A stretch of 64,000 bases of DNA, from assembly GCF_041080795.1 (NCBI RefSeq), contig NZ_CP129674.1, forward strand, positions 186,001-250,000. The letters run 5' to 3'. Under the pieces are notes generated by a model that did no database searches, was not told the origin of the DNA, and was given only the letters and a program-made list of their open reading frames with translations. Each line of letters starts with the position of its first letter. The stretch's first letter is position 1. Positions 32,915 to 41,990 of this stretch are shown one piece after another. The stretch comes from Bifidobacterium sp. WK041_4_12. GTDB lineage: Bacteria; Actinomycetota; Actinomycetes; Actinomycetales; Bifidobacteriaceae. A program made the translations under genes and the position numbers.

Positions 32915-35098
32915 TCAGGCATCGATGAATCGAGCGTCATGGGCATTGCGCTGGATGAACAGACGGCGTGGCTCAACATCGTCACCCATCAGCATGGAGA
33001 AGGTCTCGTCCGCCTGCGCTGCATCTTCGATATGAATCTTCTTCAAGACTCGGTGCTCGGGGTCCATGGTCGTTTCCCACAGTTCCTGATAGCTCATTTC
33101 TCCCAGACCCTTGTATCGCTGGATGCCTTCGCCCTTGGGCAACTGCCTGCCCGATGCCTTGCCCTCGGCAAGCACGCGGTCACGCTCCGCATCGGTGTAG
33201 ACGAAGTCGTGCGAACCTCTGGTCCACTTGAGTCGATAGAGCGGCGGCATGGCTACATACACGTAACCTGCAGTGATCATCGGACGCATGTAGCGGAAGA
33301 ACAGTGTGAGATTCAACGTTGCGATATGGGCGCCGTCAACATCGGCATCTGCCATGATGATGACCTTGTGGTAGCGAACCTTGTTCAGGTCGAATTCCTC
33401 GCCATAACCCCCACCTACTGCCGTGATCAGCGATTCGATGGTGTCGGACTTCATCATGCGGTCGATGCTTGCACGCTCGGTGTTCAAAATCTTTCCACGA
33501 AGTGGCAGGATTGCCTGGGTCAAAGGGTTCCGGCCCTGTATGGCGGAACCTCCTGCGGAATCACCCTCGACGATGAAGAGCTCGCACTCACTGGGATCGT
33601 TGGACTGGCAGTCCTTGAGCTTGTCGGGCATGCCGGCAGTCTCGAAGATGGACTTTCTGCGAGTATTCTCACGAGCCTTCTTCGCGGCGATACGAGCGCG
33701 GGATGCTTCCAGGGACTTCTGAATGATCATCTTGGCTTCGCCGGGATGGGCGTCGAACCAATCCCCCAGCTTCTCCGTCATGACACGCTGCACGAAGGTC
33801 TTCGCCTCTGAATTGCCCAGCTTGGTCTTGGTCTGGCCTTCGAACTGAGGATTCGTGAGCTTTACGGATATGACGGCGGTCAAGCCTTCGCGAACATCGT
33901 CGCCAGAGAGATTATCGTCCCTGTCCTTCAGAATGTTCTTGTCGCGAGCATAGCGATTGACCATCGAGGTGAGCGCTGCGCGGAACCCCTCCTCATGCGT
34001 GCCGCCTTCGGTCGTAGAAATCGTGTTGGCAAAGGTGTGCACGGATTCCGAATATGCTGAAGTCCATTGCATGGCTATTTCAGCAGAAATGCCAAGCTTG
34101 ACATCCTCTGCCTCGATGTCGATGACGTCCTCTTCGACAGGATTCGCCTTCTTGGCTTTCACCATGTAGGCAACGTAATCCTTGATGCCGTTGTGATAGA
34201 GGTACGAAACCGTTTGATGCAGCTCCTCGGCCACATTTTCCCCATCGCCGGTGACTTCATCGACCGCCTCGTCAACATGGCGCAGGTCGGTAAGCGAAAG
34301 GCGCAGCCCCTTGTTCAGGAAGGCCATCTGCTGGAAACGACTGCGCAATGTTTCAAAATCGTAGACGGTCGTCTCAAAGATTGCTGGATCTGCCCAGAAG
34401 GTCACGGTCGTGCCGGTCTGCTCACCATCGGCCATGGGCTCGGTGCGCTGCAATGGCGCAGTCGGCTTCTGGTTGACATAGTGCTGCACCCAGTGATAGC
34501 CCTTCTGACGCACTTCAACGTCAACGTGGGTGGACAGTGCATTCACTACTGAAATGCCGACCCCATGGAGTCCGCCGGAGACGGCATAGCCGCCGCCACC
34601 GAATTTGCCACCTGCGTGGAGCTTGGTCATGACTACCTCAACGCCGCTTGCTCCCTCACCGGGAACCTCGTCGGTTGGAATGCCGCGACCGTTGTCTACG
34701 ACGCTGACGCCATTGTCTGGCAGTATGGTCACTTCGATATGGTCGGCATATCCTGCAAGCGCTTCGTCTACGGAGTTGTCGACAATCTCGTAGACCAGAT
34801 GGTGCAGACCTCTCGGACCCGTCGAACCGATATACATGCCGGGTCGGATGCGCACGGCCTCAAGTCCCTCGAGAACTCGCAGATCGCTTGCATCATAATG
34901 CTTGGGTGCCAGGGAATCGTCCAGCTGTGCATCCTCGAGGCCGTCTGCCTCAGATGCAGCTTCGGCATGTTCAGCGTTGTCTGCGTGTATTTCTTTACCT
35001 TCGTTCAATTCACTGCCTTCGTTGATGGGGTGGGTATCGTCCTGAGAAGAAGTCGCATCCAACGAATCTGAATTCGCGTCATGTGTCGCCACGACCAT
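32915..35098 (-). CDS. gyrB: DNA gyrase subunit B
   Basis: The 727-residue ATPase subunit of gyrase starts at the ATG at 35098, with GGAG six bases upstream; a longer in-frame reading adds seven residues. An acidic extension of about 60 residues precedes the GHKL ATPase, whose motifs are VDNSVDEALAG, VDNGRGIP and SGGLHGVG. The TOPRIM domain shows EGDSAGGSA, LPLRGKILN and IMADADVDG. A strong -10 (TATAAT) lies in the 178-bp gap before it, so gyrB-gyrA-DUF3566 may have their own promoter besides read-through from the dnaA side. Confidence 0.98.
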   Translation of the reverse strand: MVVATHDANSDSLDATSSQDDTHPINEGSELNEGKEIHADNAEHAEAASEADGLEDAQLDDSLAPKHYDASDLRVLEGLEAVRIRPGMYIGSTGPRGLHHLVYEIVDNSVDEALAGYADHIEVTILPDNGVSVVDNGRGIPTDEVPGEGASGVEVVMTKLHAGGKFGGGGYAVSGGLHGVGISVVNALSTHVDVEVRQKGYHWVQHYVNQKPTAPLQRTEPMADGEQTGTTVTFWADPAIFETTVYDFETLRSRFQQMAFLNKGLRLSLTDLRHVDEAVDEVTGDGENVAEELHQTVSYLYHNGIKDYVAYMVKAKKANPVEEDVIDIEAEDVKLGISAEIAMQWTSAYSESVHTFANTISTTEGGTHEEGFRAALTSMVNRYARDKNILKDRDDNLSGDDVREGLTAVISVKLTNPQFEGQTKTKLGNSEAKTFVQRVMTEKLGDWFDAHPGEAKMIIQKSLEASRARIAAKKARENTRRKSIFETAGMPDKLKDCQSNDPSECELFIVEGDSAGGSAIQGRNPLTQAILPLRGKILNTERASIDRMMKSDTIESLITAVGGGYGEEFDLNKVRYHKVIIMADADVDGAHIATLNLTLFFRYMRPMITAGYVYVAMPPLYRLKWTRGSHDFVYTDAERDRVLAEGKASGRQLPKGEGIQRYKGLGEMSYQELWETTMDPEHRVLKKIHIEDAAQADETFSMLMGDDVEPRRLFIQRNAHDARFIDA

Positions 35099-35190
35099 TC
35101 CTTTCTCCGTCGATTGCAATCAACCGATTCATCTTGGCTCATATCGGCTTTTCAGCAATGTCAGCGTCATCGAATGTCTGCAACATCACC

Positions 35191-35219
35191 ATTATAGTCT
35201 AAAAAGCAAAAAAACGACC
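35191..35219 (-). promoter_or_regulatory. Likely gyrB promoter
   Basis: A perfect TATAAT -10 is read on the minus strand at 35191-35196. Upstream is a T-rich spacer with no good -35. The predicted transcript start lies about 85 bases before the gyrB start. The T-run may also end transcripts coming from dciA. Confidence 0.5.
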
Positions 35220-35276
35220 CTTCAAGGCCATAAACCTTCTACAGCTAGGATACTTGTTGAGCGGGACTATATGCCC

Positions 35277-35780
35277 TTAGAAGTACGTATCTCGCACTCC
35301 ACGACCGGGGATATCGAATTTTCCCCGTCTGAAGGAATACGAATGAGGTCCGGTCACCCTGATGCGTTCAATGGGAAGACCTTCGAGCTTTTCTGCAATC
35401 GTGCCCTGCAACTGTGGAATCAGATAATTCAGCTGCGTGGACCATACCGTTGACGATGCCTGAATGGTCAGCACTCCACGATCGTATGCCACCACATGGG
35501 AATGGGCCGCGATGGCCGTTCCGACCACATCGCTCCAATGACGCTCCAACTGTGCGATCTTCAGATGAGGAACCCATTGTGACTGCTGTGCAAACTGTTC
35601 GAGTATCCCACCGAACTTATCGGGATCTCTTCCAGGCTTTCCAAAGTTCCACCACGCCTCTTTCGATCTCTCGCGCAGACGCTTTGTCGTCATGCCCTTG
35701 ACTTCAAAGGGACTGAAAGTCTGCTCGGGCAATGTGCTCACGTTGAGATGCAGCAGAATGTCCACGGGAGTATCGTTCAT
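35277..35780 (-). CDS. dciA: DciA (DUF721) helicase-loading protein
   Basis: This 167-residue protein has its DUF721 domain in the C-terminal part: LERHWSDVVGTAIAAHSH, then GVLTIQASSTVWSTQLNYL. DciA proteins load or recruit the replicative helicase DnaB in bacteria lacking DnaC/DnaI. The start overlaps the recF stop by four bases (ATGA). The position between recF and gyrB is conserved in actinobacteria. Confidence 0.93.
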   Translation of the reverse strand: MNDTPVDILLHLNVSTLPEQTFSPFEVKGMTTKRLRERSKEAWWNFGKPGRDPDKFGGILEQFAQQSQWVPHLKIAQLERHWSDVVGTAIAAHSHVVAYDRGVLTIQASSTVWSTQLNYLIPQLQGTIAEKLEGLPIERIRVTGPHSYSFRRGKFDIPGRGVRDTYF

Positions 35781-37141
35781 CTCGATGCCTCTGCTTCCCC
35801 CTCGATCTGTTCATCACCGGAAGGCTGTTCGTTGGGCCGGTGAATCGCCTGAGCCTGAATCATTGCCTCGAACATCGTGCTGTCATATTGATTCTTGTCA
35901 TACACCTGCTGAATATCAATGATATGTGCATCTGCAAACTCTGGGATATCGCTGGCAGCGGCAACCGTAATCAATACCTGATGCTGCTGGCTTGCGAAAT
36001 GGATGATCTGCGCCCTGCGCTGTTCGTCCAGCTGTGCAAACACATCATCGAGCACAATGATGGGCTCGCTGCCACGTTCACGCACCAATGCCTGATACAG
36101 ACTCATTTTCAAGGCAATCGCAAGGGTCCACTGCTCCCCATTGGACGCGTACTCTCGAGCTGGAAAACCGTTGAGCATGAACTCGACATCATCTCGCTGC
36201 GGCCCGATCAGGTTGAATCCACGAGCCATCTCCCCCTTGAAGATGCGCTCAAAATGAGCGCTTATGGATTCATGGGGATGCTCCTGATCGAGCACCTCTG
36301 AGAATGATGGCCGGTATTCCAGATGTGCATCTGCCTGATCTGGAAGGGTTGGCTTTCCAGACAATCGTTGATATATCTCAGGAAAGGTCTCATTCAGCGC
36401 ATCGATGACCGCTTTTCGGCGTCTCGTCAGTTCAACGCCTGCATCGATGAACTGACCAGTCCACACCTCCAGTCCGCTCAGTGCAGCCGCTTGAGAGGAT
36501 TGGCTCAGGGCACCGGCATCTGCACCGGCATCGTCCGAGACGAAACCCTGGCCGAAGGCTTCTCCATGATACTGACCATTGCGGCCCAGCTGCTTGAGCA
36601 ATGCGACCCTTTGCTGAGCGATGTGCCTCGTTCTCTGCAGTATCTCCCCATAATGCCCATCAAGCTGCATGCCCGCCTGATTCAGAAAAACCCTTCTCGC
36701 AGCGGGATCCTCCGTAACCAGATGCTGGTCCTGAGGAGTGAAGCTCACGCACGATACCAGACCCTGAACGTCTTTCATCATGAGGGAATGTCCTGCATTG
36801 ACACGCATTCGGTTGGCACCACGAGCATGAATGCTCATCTCCAACGTCGTTGGTGAAGCCCCTGCTGCGTGACTGTCGTTGCCTGCGCTCCCCCGAAGCT
36901 TCTCATCGGCATGCTCGACCACATTCGCTCGAACGACCGCCGTGGTACTGCCGCGCTGAATGAGTGGAAGCGTCGAAGTGACGCGCTGGCTCGAGCCGGT
37001 CGCCAGAACCTCGATGGATTCAACGATATTCGTCTTCCCCAAGCCATTCTTTCCCTGAAGAATGTTGATGCCCTGATCGAAGTCAAGTACGCACGCATCC
37101 CAGGATCTAAAATGATCCAGCGCCAGTCTCGAAATATACAT
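35777..37141 (-). CDS. recF: RecF recombination/repair ATPase
   Basis: This 454-residue SMC-like ATPase binds ssDNA-dsDNA junctions and helps load RecA. Walker A is GKNGLGKT (30-37). The signature near the C-terminus is SNGEQWTLAIALK, followed by Walker B PIIVLDDVFAQLDEQRR. The protein is longer than usual, with low-complexity inserts near residues 90-110 and 200-230. The 125-bp gap from dnaN shows no other element. Confidence 0.96.
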   Translation of the reverse strand: MYISRLALDHFRSWDACVLDFDQGINILQGKNGLGKTNIVESIEVLATGSSQRVTSTLPLIQRGSTTAVVRANVVEHADEKLRGSAGNDSHAAGASPTTLEMSIHARGANRMRVNAGHSLMMKDVQGLVSCVSFTPQDQHLVTEDPAARRVFLNQAGMQLDGHYGEILQRTRHIAQQRVALLKQLGRNGQYHGEAFGQGFVSDDAGADAGALSQSSQAAALSGLEVWTGQFIDAGVELTRRRKAVIDALNETFPEIYQRLSGKPTLPDQADAHLEYRPSFSEVLDQEHPHESISAHFERIFKGEMARGFNLIGPQRDDVEFMLNGFPAREYASNGEQWTLAIALKMSLYQALVRERGSEPIIVLDDVFAQLDEQRRAQIIHFASQQHQVLITVAAASDIPEFADAHIIDIQQVYDKNQYDSTMFEAMIQAQAIHRPNEQPSGDEQIEGEAEASR

Positions 37142-37266
37142 ACCAATCCCCCGAGCCGCTTCTCATTTCGCCATGCAGCACCCTATGCGTTCCCTCTGCC
37201 TAGCCTTGGCTCTGCAATCTTCCCATTGCCTCCACGCTCTGCAATTCGGCAATGCTGCTCATGCCA

Positions 37267-38391
37267 TCAGTTGGTGAAGCGCATGGGAACGAGCAGATAT
37301 CTATAATCGAGCGACTCATCAGAATCACTCTCCTGCTGCCCATTGAACTCGACTGCCTTTACAGCCGTCGTCATTTTCATCCTCACGAACGGTTCGCTGA
37401 TGGCATTGAGACCTTCGATCAGGTAGGAAGGATTGAATGCGACCGTGATATCGTCACCAGCCATATCGATGTCGAGCGTTTCCGATGCCTGCGCCTCGTC
37501 ACTCGCGCCAGCAGACAACACAAGCTCCTGCTTCGAGAACACCATGCGGATGGGCGCGTTGCGTTCTGCAACGAGGGCGACGCGCTTGATGGCATTGATC
37601 AGCGATTGCCGGTCAAGCACTGCCTGAATTGGATACTCCGCAGCAAACAAGCGGTCGACCGCAGGAAACTCTCCATCAATCAACTGAGACGTTGACACGC
37701 GTCCGGCATTTTCAAAACCTAGCAGTGATGGATTTTGCGGATCAAAATCAATGACAACGTTTTCATGCTCGTCGAGTGAACGGGCGATGTCGCGAAGCAG
37801 GGAACCGCGTACCAAAGTGACGGTCTCGGTATCGCTGTTCTTCGGAGTCCAGGTGAATGAGGATCTTGAAAGTCTGAAACGATCCGTCGCCGTCATAACG
37901 ACCTTGTCGCCCTCGATGCTGATCTTGACGCCGGTGAGAACCGGACGGTTCTCTTCACGAGAGACGGCGACCGTCGCCTGAGCGATGGCCTGCATAAAGG
38001 TCTGTGAATCAACTTGCCCTAGATGTGCAGGGACCGACGGCAGATCAGGATATTCCGCATCGGGCATCAGCTGCAAGGTAAAGGTCGATTTTCCTGACTG
38101 AATCGTCATCTTGGAATCATCCGTGGTCAGATACGTCGTCTCGGAAGGAAGTGACTTGGTGATGTCGGCCAGCAGTTTCCCCAAAACGAGAGCCGTTCCA
38201 GGCTCATCGATGCCTGCTTCAATGTGGTGACGGGCGGATACTTCATAATCGAATGCGCTGAATTGCAGTGTTCCATCGATTGCCTCGAGTTTGATTCCGG
38301 CAAGGATTGGTGATGCAGGGCGCGCAGGGATGACGCGAGTCGTCCATGCTACAGCGTCGGCAAGTGCCGATGAATTTATTTCAACTTTCAT
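37267..38391 (-). CDS. dnaN: DNA polymerase III sliding clamp (beta subunit)
   Basis: This 374-residue ring-forming clamp tethers the polymerase to DNA and has three repeated clamp folds of about 120 residues. It starts MKVEINSSALADAVAW and ends with RYLLVPMRFTN, near the usual C-terminal peptide-binding pocket. AAGGCAC precedes the ATG. It is separated from dnaA by the origin region. Confidence 0.98.
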   Translation of the reverse strand: MKVEINSSALADAVAWTTRVIPARPASPILAGIKLEAIDGTLQFSAFDYEVSARHHIEAGIDEPGTALVLGKLLADITKSLPSETTYLTTDDSKMTIQSGKSTFTLQLMPDAEYPDLPSVPAHLGQVDSQTFMQAIAQATVAVSREENRPVLTGVKISIEGDKVVMTATDRFRLSRSSFTWTPKNSDTETVTLVRGSLLRDIARSLDEHENVVIDFDPQNPSLLGFENAGRVSTSQLIDGEFPAVDRLFAAEYPIQAVLDRQSLINAIKRVALVAERNAPIRMVFSKQELVLSAGASDEAQASETLDIDMAGDDITVAFNPSYLIEGLNAISEPFVRMKMTTAVKAVEFNGQQESDSDESLDYRYLLVPMRFTN

Positions 38392-38525
38392 AATGTGCCT
38401 TCATAGTAAGATTTCTGGATTCATTCTAGCCAAGGTTTTGTGATTGCGCTTCACATGATGCGCTGCTTCGTTATTGCCGTGATGATGAACTAAGTATGTG
38501 TGTCTGTAATCATCTTCATAAGGGC

Positions 38526-38766
38526 TGTGGATAATGTGGATAAGTGCCGCGCCCCTTGGTTTTCCACAGCGTTTCACCACACAAGGATTGTGGATAAGGT
38601 AGTGGAAAAATGTGTATAACATGGGTAGTTATCCACAATTGGAAAACACGATGTAAGTTATCAACATTTTCCCTGCACCTATCAACAGCCGATACACAAG
38701 TTATGCACCGAAAGTAAGCAGTTATTCCCAAGCTTATCCCACATCTGTGCATAAACATGTGGATAA
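38526..38766. other. oriC: Replication origin oriC (main DnaA-box cluster)
   Basis: Within the 491-bp dnaN-dnaA gap five perfect DnaA boxes (TTATCCACA or its complement) lie at 38526-38534, 38535-38543, 38589-38597, 38629-38637 and 38758-38766. Single-mismatch boxes lie at 38560-38568, 38611-38619, 38658-38666 and 38746-38754. The first two perfect boxes are directly adjacent in the same orientation. The stretch 38767-38800 is AT-rich and could contribute to unwinding. The dnaN side (38392-38520) shows no boxes. Confidence 0.9.
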
Positions 38767-38882
38767 CTTTGTTCACAATAATTTCCCCCTCGGTGTGTTT
38801 GAGTACGAAGTTTTGCACATGCATGGAGCAGACATGCACAACAGACAGTCACATCGCGGCACAGCTGTGCGCGTTGCGGAAA

Positions 38883-40637
38883 CTACTCGATTGGATGCTG
38901 CTTCAATCTGACCGTGAGTTCCATCACATAGTTATAGATTTCACGCTTCTCCTGCATCTCTCCAGAGATACGGGTATATGCGTGCATGACTGTGGTGTGG
39001 TCGCGCCCGCCAAATACCTCGCCGATGTCAACAAGGGACATGCTGGTCATCTCACGCCCTAGATACATGGCAATCTGGCGTGCCAGCGCGATGTTCTTCG
39101 TGCGGGTCCTGCCTACAAGATCGTCAAAGGTGAGATGGAAATACTGGGCAACCTGCGTGATGATGTCGGTCGGTCTGATTTCCACATCAGTCGTGAAAAA
39201 GTCCTGAAGCGTCTGCTCGGCCAGGGTCTTGGTCACATTCTGACCATTCAGGCTCGCCACTGCCGTGACTCGTGTCAGCGCTCCCTCAAGCTCTCGGATG
39301 TTTTCGGTGAAGCGTTCGGCTATCAGATCAAGAACCTCGTTCGGAATCCTCGCTCCACTGTTTGAAGACATCATGCGAAGAATGGCCACACGAGTTTCAC
39401 GATCTGGCGGCTTCACATCAACGGTAAGACCTGAATCGAAACGAGAAATCAGCCGCTGCTCGAAGCCTTTCAGATTCTTCGGCTGCACATCCGAAGCGAT
39501 GACGATGCGTTTGTTGGCATCATGCAAGGCATTGAAGGTGTGGAAGAACTGATCCAGAGTGGCTTCCTTGCCGCCTAGGAACTGAATGTCATCGATGAGC
39601 AATACATCGACCTGTCGATATCGATGATTGAATTCTGCAATCTGACCACTGCCGTGTGCCGAATTCTGCAACGCATCGATGAATTCGTTGGTGAACTCCT
39701 CTGAATTCACATATCTGACCTTCAGAGATGGATCCTTCACCAGCGCGTAGTTTCCTATCGCATTGAGCAGGTGGGTTTTGCCCAACCCGGAACTGCCGTA
39801 TATGCATAAAGGGTTGAAGTCGCGCCCTGATCCCTCGGCAACGGCCAAGGCGACGGTTCGAGCGAATCTGTTCGAATCGCCAGGAACGAAGGTATCGAAG
39901 GTGGCGTTGGTATTGAGATGGGTTTCGGGATCACGCTCAACCTTCTGCTGTCCGACGGGAAAGCTTGGCATCGAAAACGGCAGCGGGGTGCGCCCATCAA
40001 AGGTATGGGCAGGCTCTTCAGCAATGTCATGAAGCGCACTGGATGATTGCTGAGGCGTTTTCTGCACACTTGCCGGCGAGGACGTGCGCTCGTCTGCGGC
40101 TGCGTGCTCGACATGCTTGGGAACGGCAATGGGATCAGCCAGGGTAAATTCCGCTTCTTCTGAAGCTTTGCCCGCTGTGTCAGACCCTATCGTGCCTGCG
40201 TGCTGGTCTGGTGTTGAATGATCAGAGCCTGTGTCTTCCGAAGAGTCGGTAGCGTCGATGCCCGGCTGTGGCTGCGATTGTCCATCGGCCTGCGAATGCT
40301 CAGCTGTCTGAGTTGGCGAGTTTGAAGCCGCCTGTCCCGTTCTGAAAATGGGTCGCGTCTGCTTCACGATTTTGATTGCGGGGAACATCGCAATGCCGCT
40401 CACCGTCTGCAACGCATCGAGCAGCGAACCATTCAACGTGTCCTGAATGGCCTCCTGCGCAGCCTTATTCGATACGCAGAGAACGATCGTGCTGCCGAAA
40501 ACCGCTTCTGGAGAAATGTCTTCCAACCAGCCTTTGTCACGGGCTGTCAGGGTGTGACTGTTGCGGAGAAGTTGCAGAACAGAATCCCAAATATGCTTCG
40601 CTTCCAGCGAGGCAGCTTCTGGACCCTGTACCATCAT
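38883..40637 (-). CDS. dnaA: Chromosomal replication initiator DnaA
   Basis: The protein has about 584 residues from the ATG at 40637; the ATG at 40634 is equally possible, both behind GAAGAAGGA. Domain I covers about 1-95. A long acidic, low-complexity domain II (about 100-225) makes the protein larger than the typical 450-520. Domain III carries Walker A GSSGLGKT and Walker B LLIDDIQFLGG. Domain IV has the DnaA-box-binding motif GGRDHTTVMHAY. It binds the boxes on both sides of its gene. Two boxes upstream of its start suggest autoregulation. Confidence 0.98.
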   Translation of the reverse strand: MMVQGPEAASLEAKHIWDSVLQLLRNSHTLTARDKGWLEDISPEAVFGSTIVLCVSNKAAQEAIQDTLNGSLLDALQTVSGIAMFPAIKIVKQTRPIFRTGQAASNSPTQTAEHSQADGQSQPQPGIDATDSSEDTGSDHSTPDQHAGTIGSDTAGKASEEAEFTLADPIAVPKHVEHAAADERTSSPASVQKTPQQSSSALHDIAEEPAHTFDGRTPLPFSMPSFPVGQQKVERDPETHLNTNATFDTFVPGDSNRFARTVALAVAEGSGRDFNPLCIYGSSGLGKTHLLNAIGNYALVKDPSLKVRYVNSEEFTNEFIDALQNSAHGSGQIAEFNHRYRQVDVLLIDDIQFLGGKEATLDQFFHTFNALHDANKRIVIASDVQPKNLKGFEQRLISRFDSGLTVDVKPPDRETRVAILRMMSSNSGARIPNEVLDLIAERFTENIRELEGALTRVTAVASLNGQNVTKTLAEQTLQDFFTTDVEIRPTDIITQVAQYFHLTFDDLVGRTRTKNIALARQIAMYLGREMTSMSLVDIGEVFGGRDHTTVMHAYTRISGEMQEKREIYNYVMELTVRLKQHPIE

Positions 40638-40710
40638 TCCTTCTTCCCCATATCGCAACGCACACCATCAGTAATAGACAATAGGTCATGTTTACACCGT
40701 ATTTGTCGAG

Positions 40711-40775
40711 TTATCCACAGTATTGCGTGTTGAAATGACTCATTTGTGAATAACAAGCATGTAATTTGTGGATAA
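40711..40775. promoter_or_regulatory. DnaA boxes in the dnaA-rpmH gap
   Basis: Perfect boxes lie at 40711-40719 (plus) and 40767-40775 (minus), with a one-mismatch box at 40745-40753. They lie 74-138 bases upstream of dnaA, where they can autoregulate dnaA or form the second half of a split origin. The rest of the 323-bp gap holds an A/T-rich stretch (about 40805-40860) and the rpmH promoter. Confidence 0.8.
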
Positions 40776-40866
40776 CTCCCCCACGGCTAAGCACTGTAAT
40801 TCCAGTATTTTCTGTGCTTTTCTCGTTGCGATTATGTCGGAAAAACACGAAAAAATTTCTTCTGCT

Positions 40867-40903
40867 TTGACTGATTGCGCTAAGCTGTGTAGTTTGGTAT
40901 AGC
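40867..40903 (+). promoter_or_regulatory. Probable rpmH promoter
   Basis: Two overlapping promoter readings are visible: TTGACT (40867-40872), 17 bp, TAGTTT; and TTGCGC (40875-40880), 17 bp, TATAGC (40898-40903). Either gives a leader of 50-70 bases before rpmH. Confidence 0.5.
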
Positions 40904-40960
40904 TTGACTCACCATGAGCCGTGCCTTTGCATGGCTGAAAATCCAGGAGCGTTGTAAATT

Positions 40961-41095
40961 ATGAAGAGGACATTCCAACCGAATAACCGCCGTCGCCACA
41001 TGAAGCACGGCTTCCGTCTGCGCATGCGCACCCGTTCAGGCCGCGCACTCGTCAATCGCCGCCGCGCAAAGGGTCGCAAGACGCTTTCAGCCTGA
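40961..41095 (+). CDS. rpmH: 50S ribosomal protein L34
   Basis: This gene encodes 44 residues, the normal length of bL34, and is highly basic. It starts MKRTFQPNNRRRHMKHGF and ends KGRKTLSA, all family-typical. It heads the rightward rpmH-rnpA-yidD-yidC cluster. CCAGGAGCG about ten bases before the ATG serves as ribosome site. Confidence 0.98.
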   Translation: MKRTFQPNNRRRHMKHGFRLRMRTRSGRALVNRRRAKGRKTLSA

Positions 41096-41132
41096 AACTG
41101 ATTTCAGCTCAACATCTGATTTCGAAACTCAT

Positions 41133-41651
41133 TTGAAGGTGGAACGGCTTAAGAGCCATCGCGATTTTGTGGCAGTGCTGAAACACAGAAGCAGGGTCAC
41201 CAGCAGAGATATCGTGTTGCATTATCGTTTCTTTGATGATACTGCCAATACCTCAGCTACTGCTGTATCCACACCAGCGGGTGCATCGATTGGACATTCG
41301 GCACTAGATGAAGATCGTGATTCCCTGGATAAGCATTTCCTGGAGTCCTGCGATTCCGCTCCTGATGACAGTGACCGCTGCATGCATCGGCGCAGGGTGG
41401 GTTTGGCGGTTGCAAAGAACGTGGGGAATGCCGTGACCCGCAACCATGTCAAACGGCGTTTTCGTCAACTGGCTTCTGCGAGCGAGCATGTGCTTCCATC
41501 TGTATGCGATGTGGTCATGAGAGCCAAACCGCACGCGGCGCAACAGTCATATGCTTCATTGGCTGAACAGGTTGCAGAGCTGTTTTCAGAAGTAGCACGG
41601 CAGTACGATCAGCAGTCTGCACGCACTGTAGCGCAAGGGGGGACCGCATGA
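41133..41651 (+). CDS. rnpA: Ribonuclease P protein component with insertion
   Basis: RnpA assists the RNase P RNA in maturing tRNA 5' ends. The signature KNVGNAVTRNHVKRRFRQL is present at about residues 94-112. The protein has 172 residues against about 115-130 usually. The excess is an Asp/Ser-rich insertion at about 36-84, between early strands, and a C-terminal tail. The start is TTG 41133 or GTG 41139; the latter gives MERLKSHRDF, as in relatives. It overlaps yidD by four bases. Confidence 0.94.
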   Translation: MKVERLKSHRDFVAVLKHRSRVTSRDIVLHYRFFDDTANTSATAVSTPAGASIGHSALDEDRDSLDKHFLESCDSAPDDSDRCMHRRRVGLAVAKNVGNAVTRNHVKRRFRQLASASEHVLPSVCDVVMRAKPHAAQQSYASLAEQVAELFSEVARQYDQQSARTVAQGGTA

Positions 41652-41986
41652 CTTCAGAGCACAGGCCCGCTCATGGTCCAAGCACTCCGGCCATGTGGAT
41701 GCTGCATGCAATTCGCTGGTATCAGCGACGAATTTCACCCCAGATGGCACCACGATGCAAGTATTACCCGACGTGCTCGCAGTATGCCGTCGAAGCAATC
41801 AACCGTTTTGGTGCATGCCGTGGCGTGATCCTTGCAGCATTTCGGCTGCTGCGCTGCCGCCCATGGAGCAATGGCGGCATTGACGATGTGCCCCAGCATT
41901 TTTCATTGTTATATCGTTGTTCATGGTCGAAGGCACATGAGGAGCCTCGTCTGACCGCAACTGCCTCAGATAAGGAGATTGCCTGA
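41648..41986 (+). CDS. yidD: YidD membrane-protein insertion efficiency factor
   Basis: This 112-residue protein carries the YidD core IRWYQRRISPQMAPRCKYYP with TCSQYAVEAI, including the family's conserved Cys residues. An amphipathic N-terminal helix associates with the membrane and supports YidC function. It overlaps rnpA by four bases (ATGA), and the yidC start follows immediately. Confidence 0.95.
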   Translation: MTSEHRPAHGPSTPAMWMLHAIRWYQRRISPQMAPRCKYYPTCSQYAVEAINRFGACRGVILAAFRLLRCRPWSNGGIDDVPQHFSLLYRCSWSKAHEEPRLTATASDKEIA

Positions 41987-41990
41987 GACA

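Noticed and set aside
31739..33811. Long open frames on the plus strand opposite gyrA and gyrB
   Set aside because: They are antisense to two highly conserved genes, show no family motifs, and their composition follows the codon pattern of the gyrase genes read backwards.
38401..38839. Short minus-strand frames in the dnaN-dnaA gap
   Set aside because: The segment is full of DnaA boxes, and the frames lack ribosome sites.
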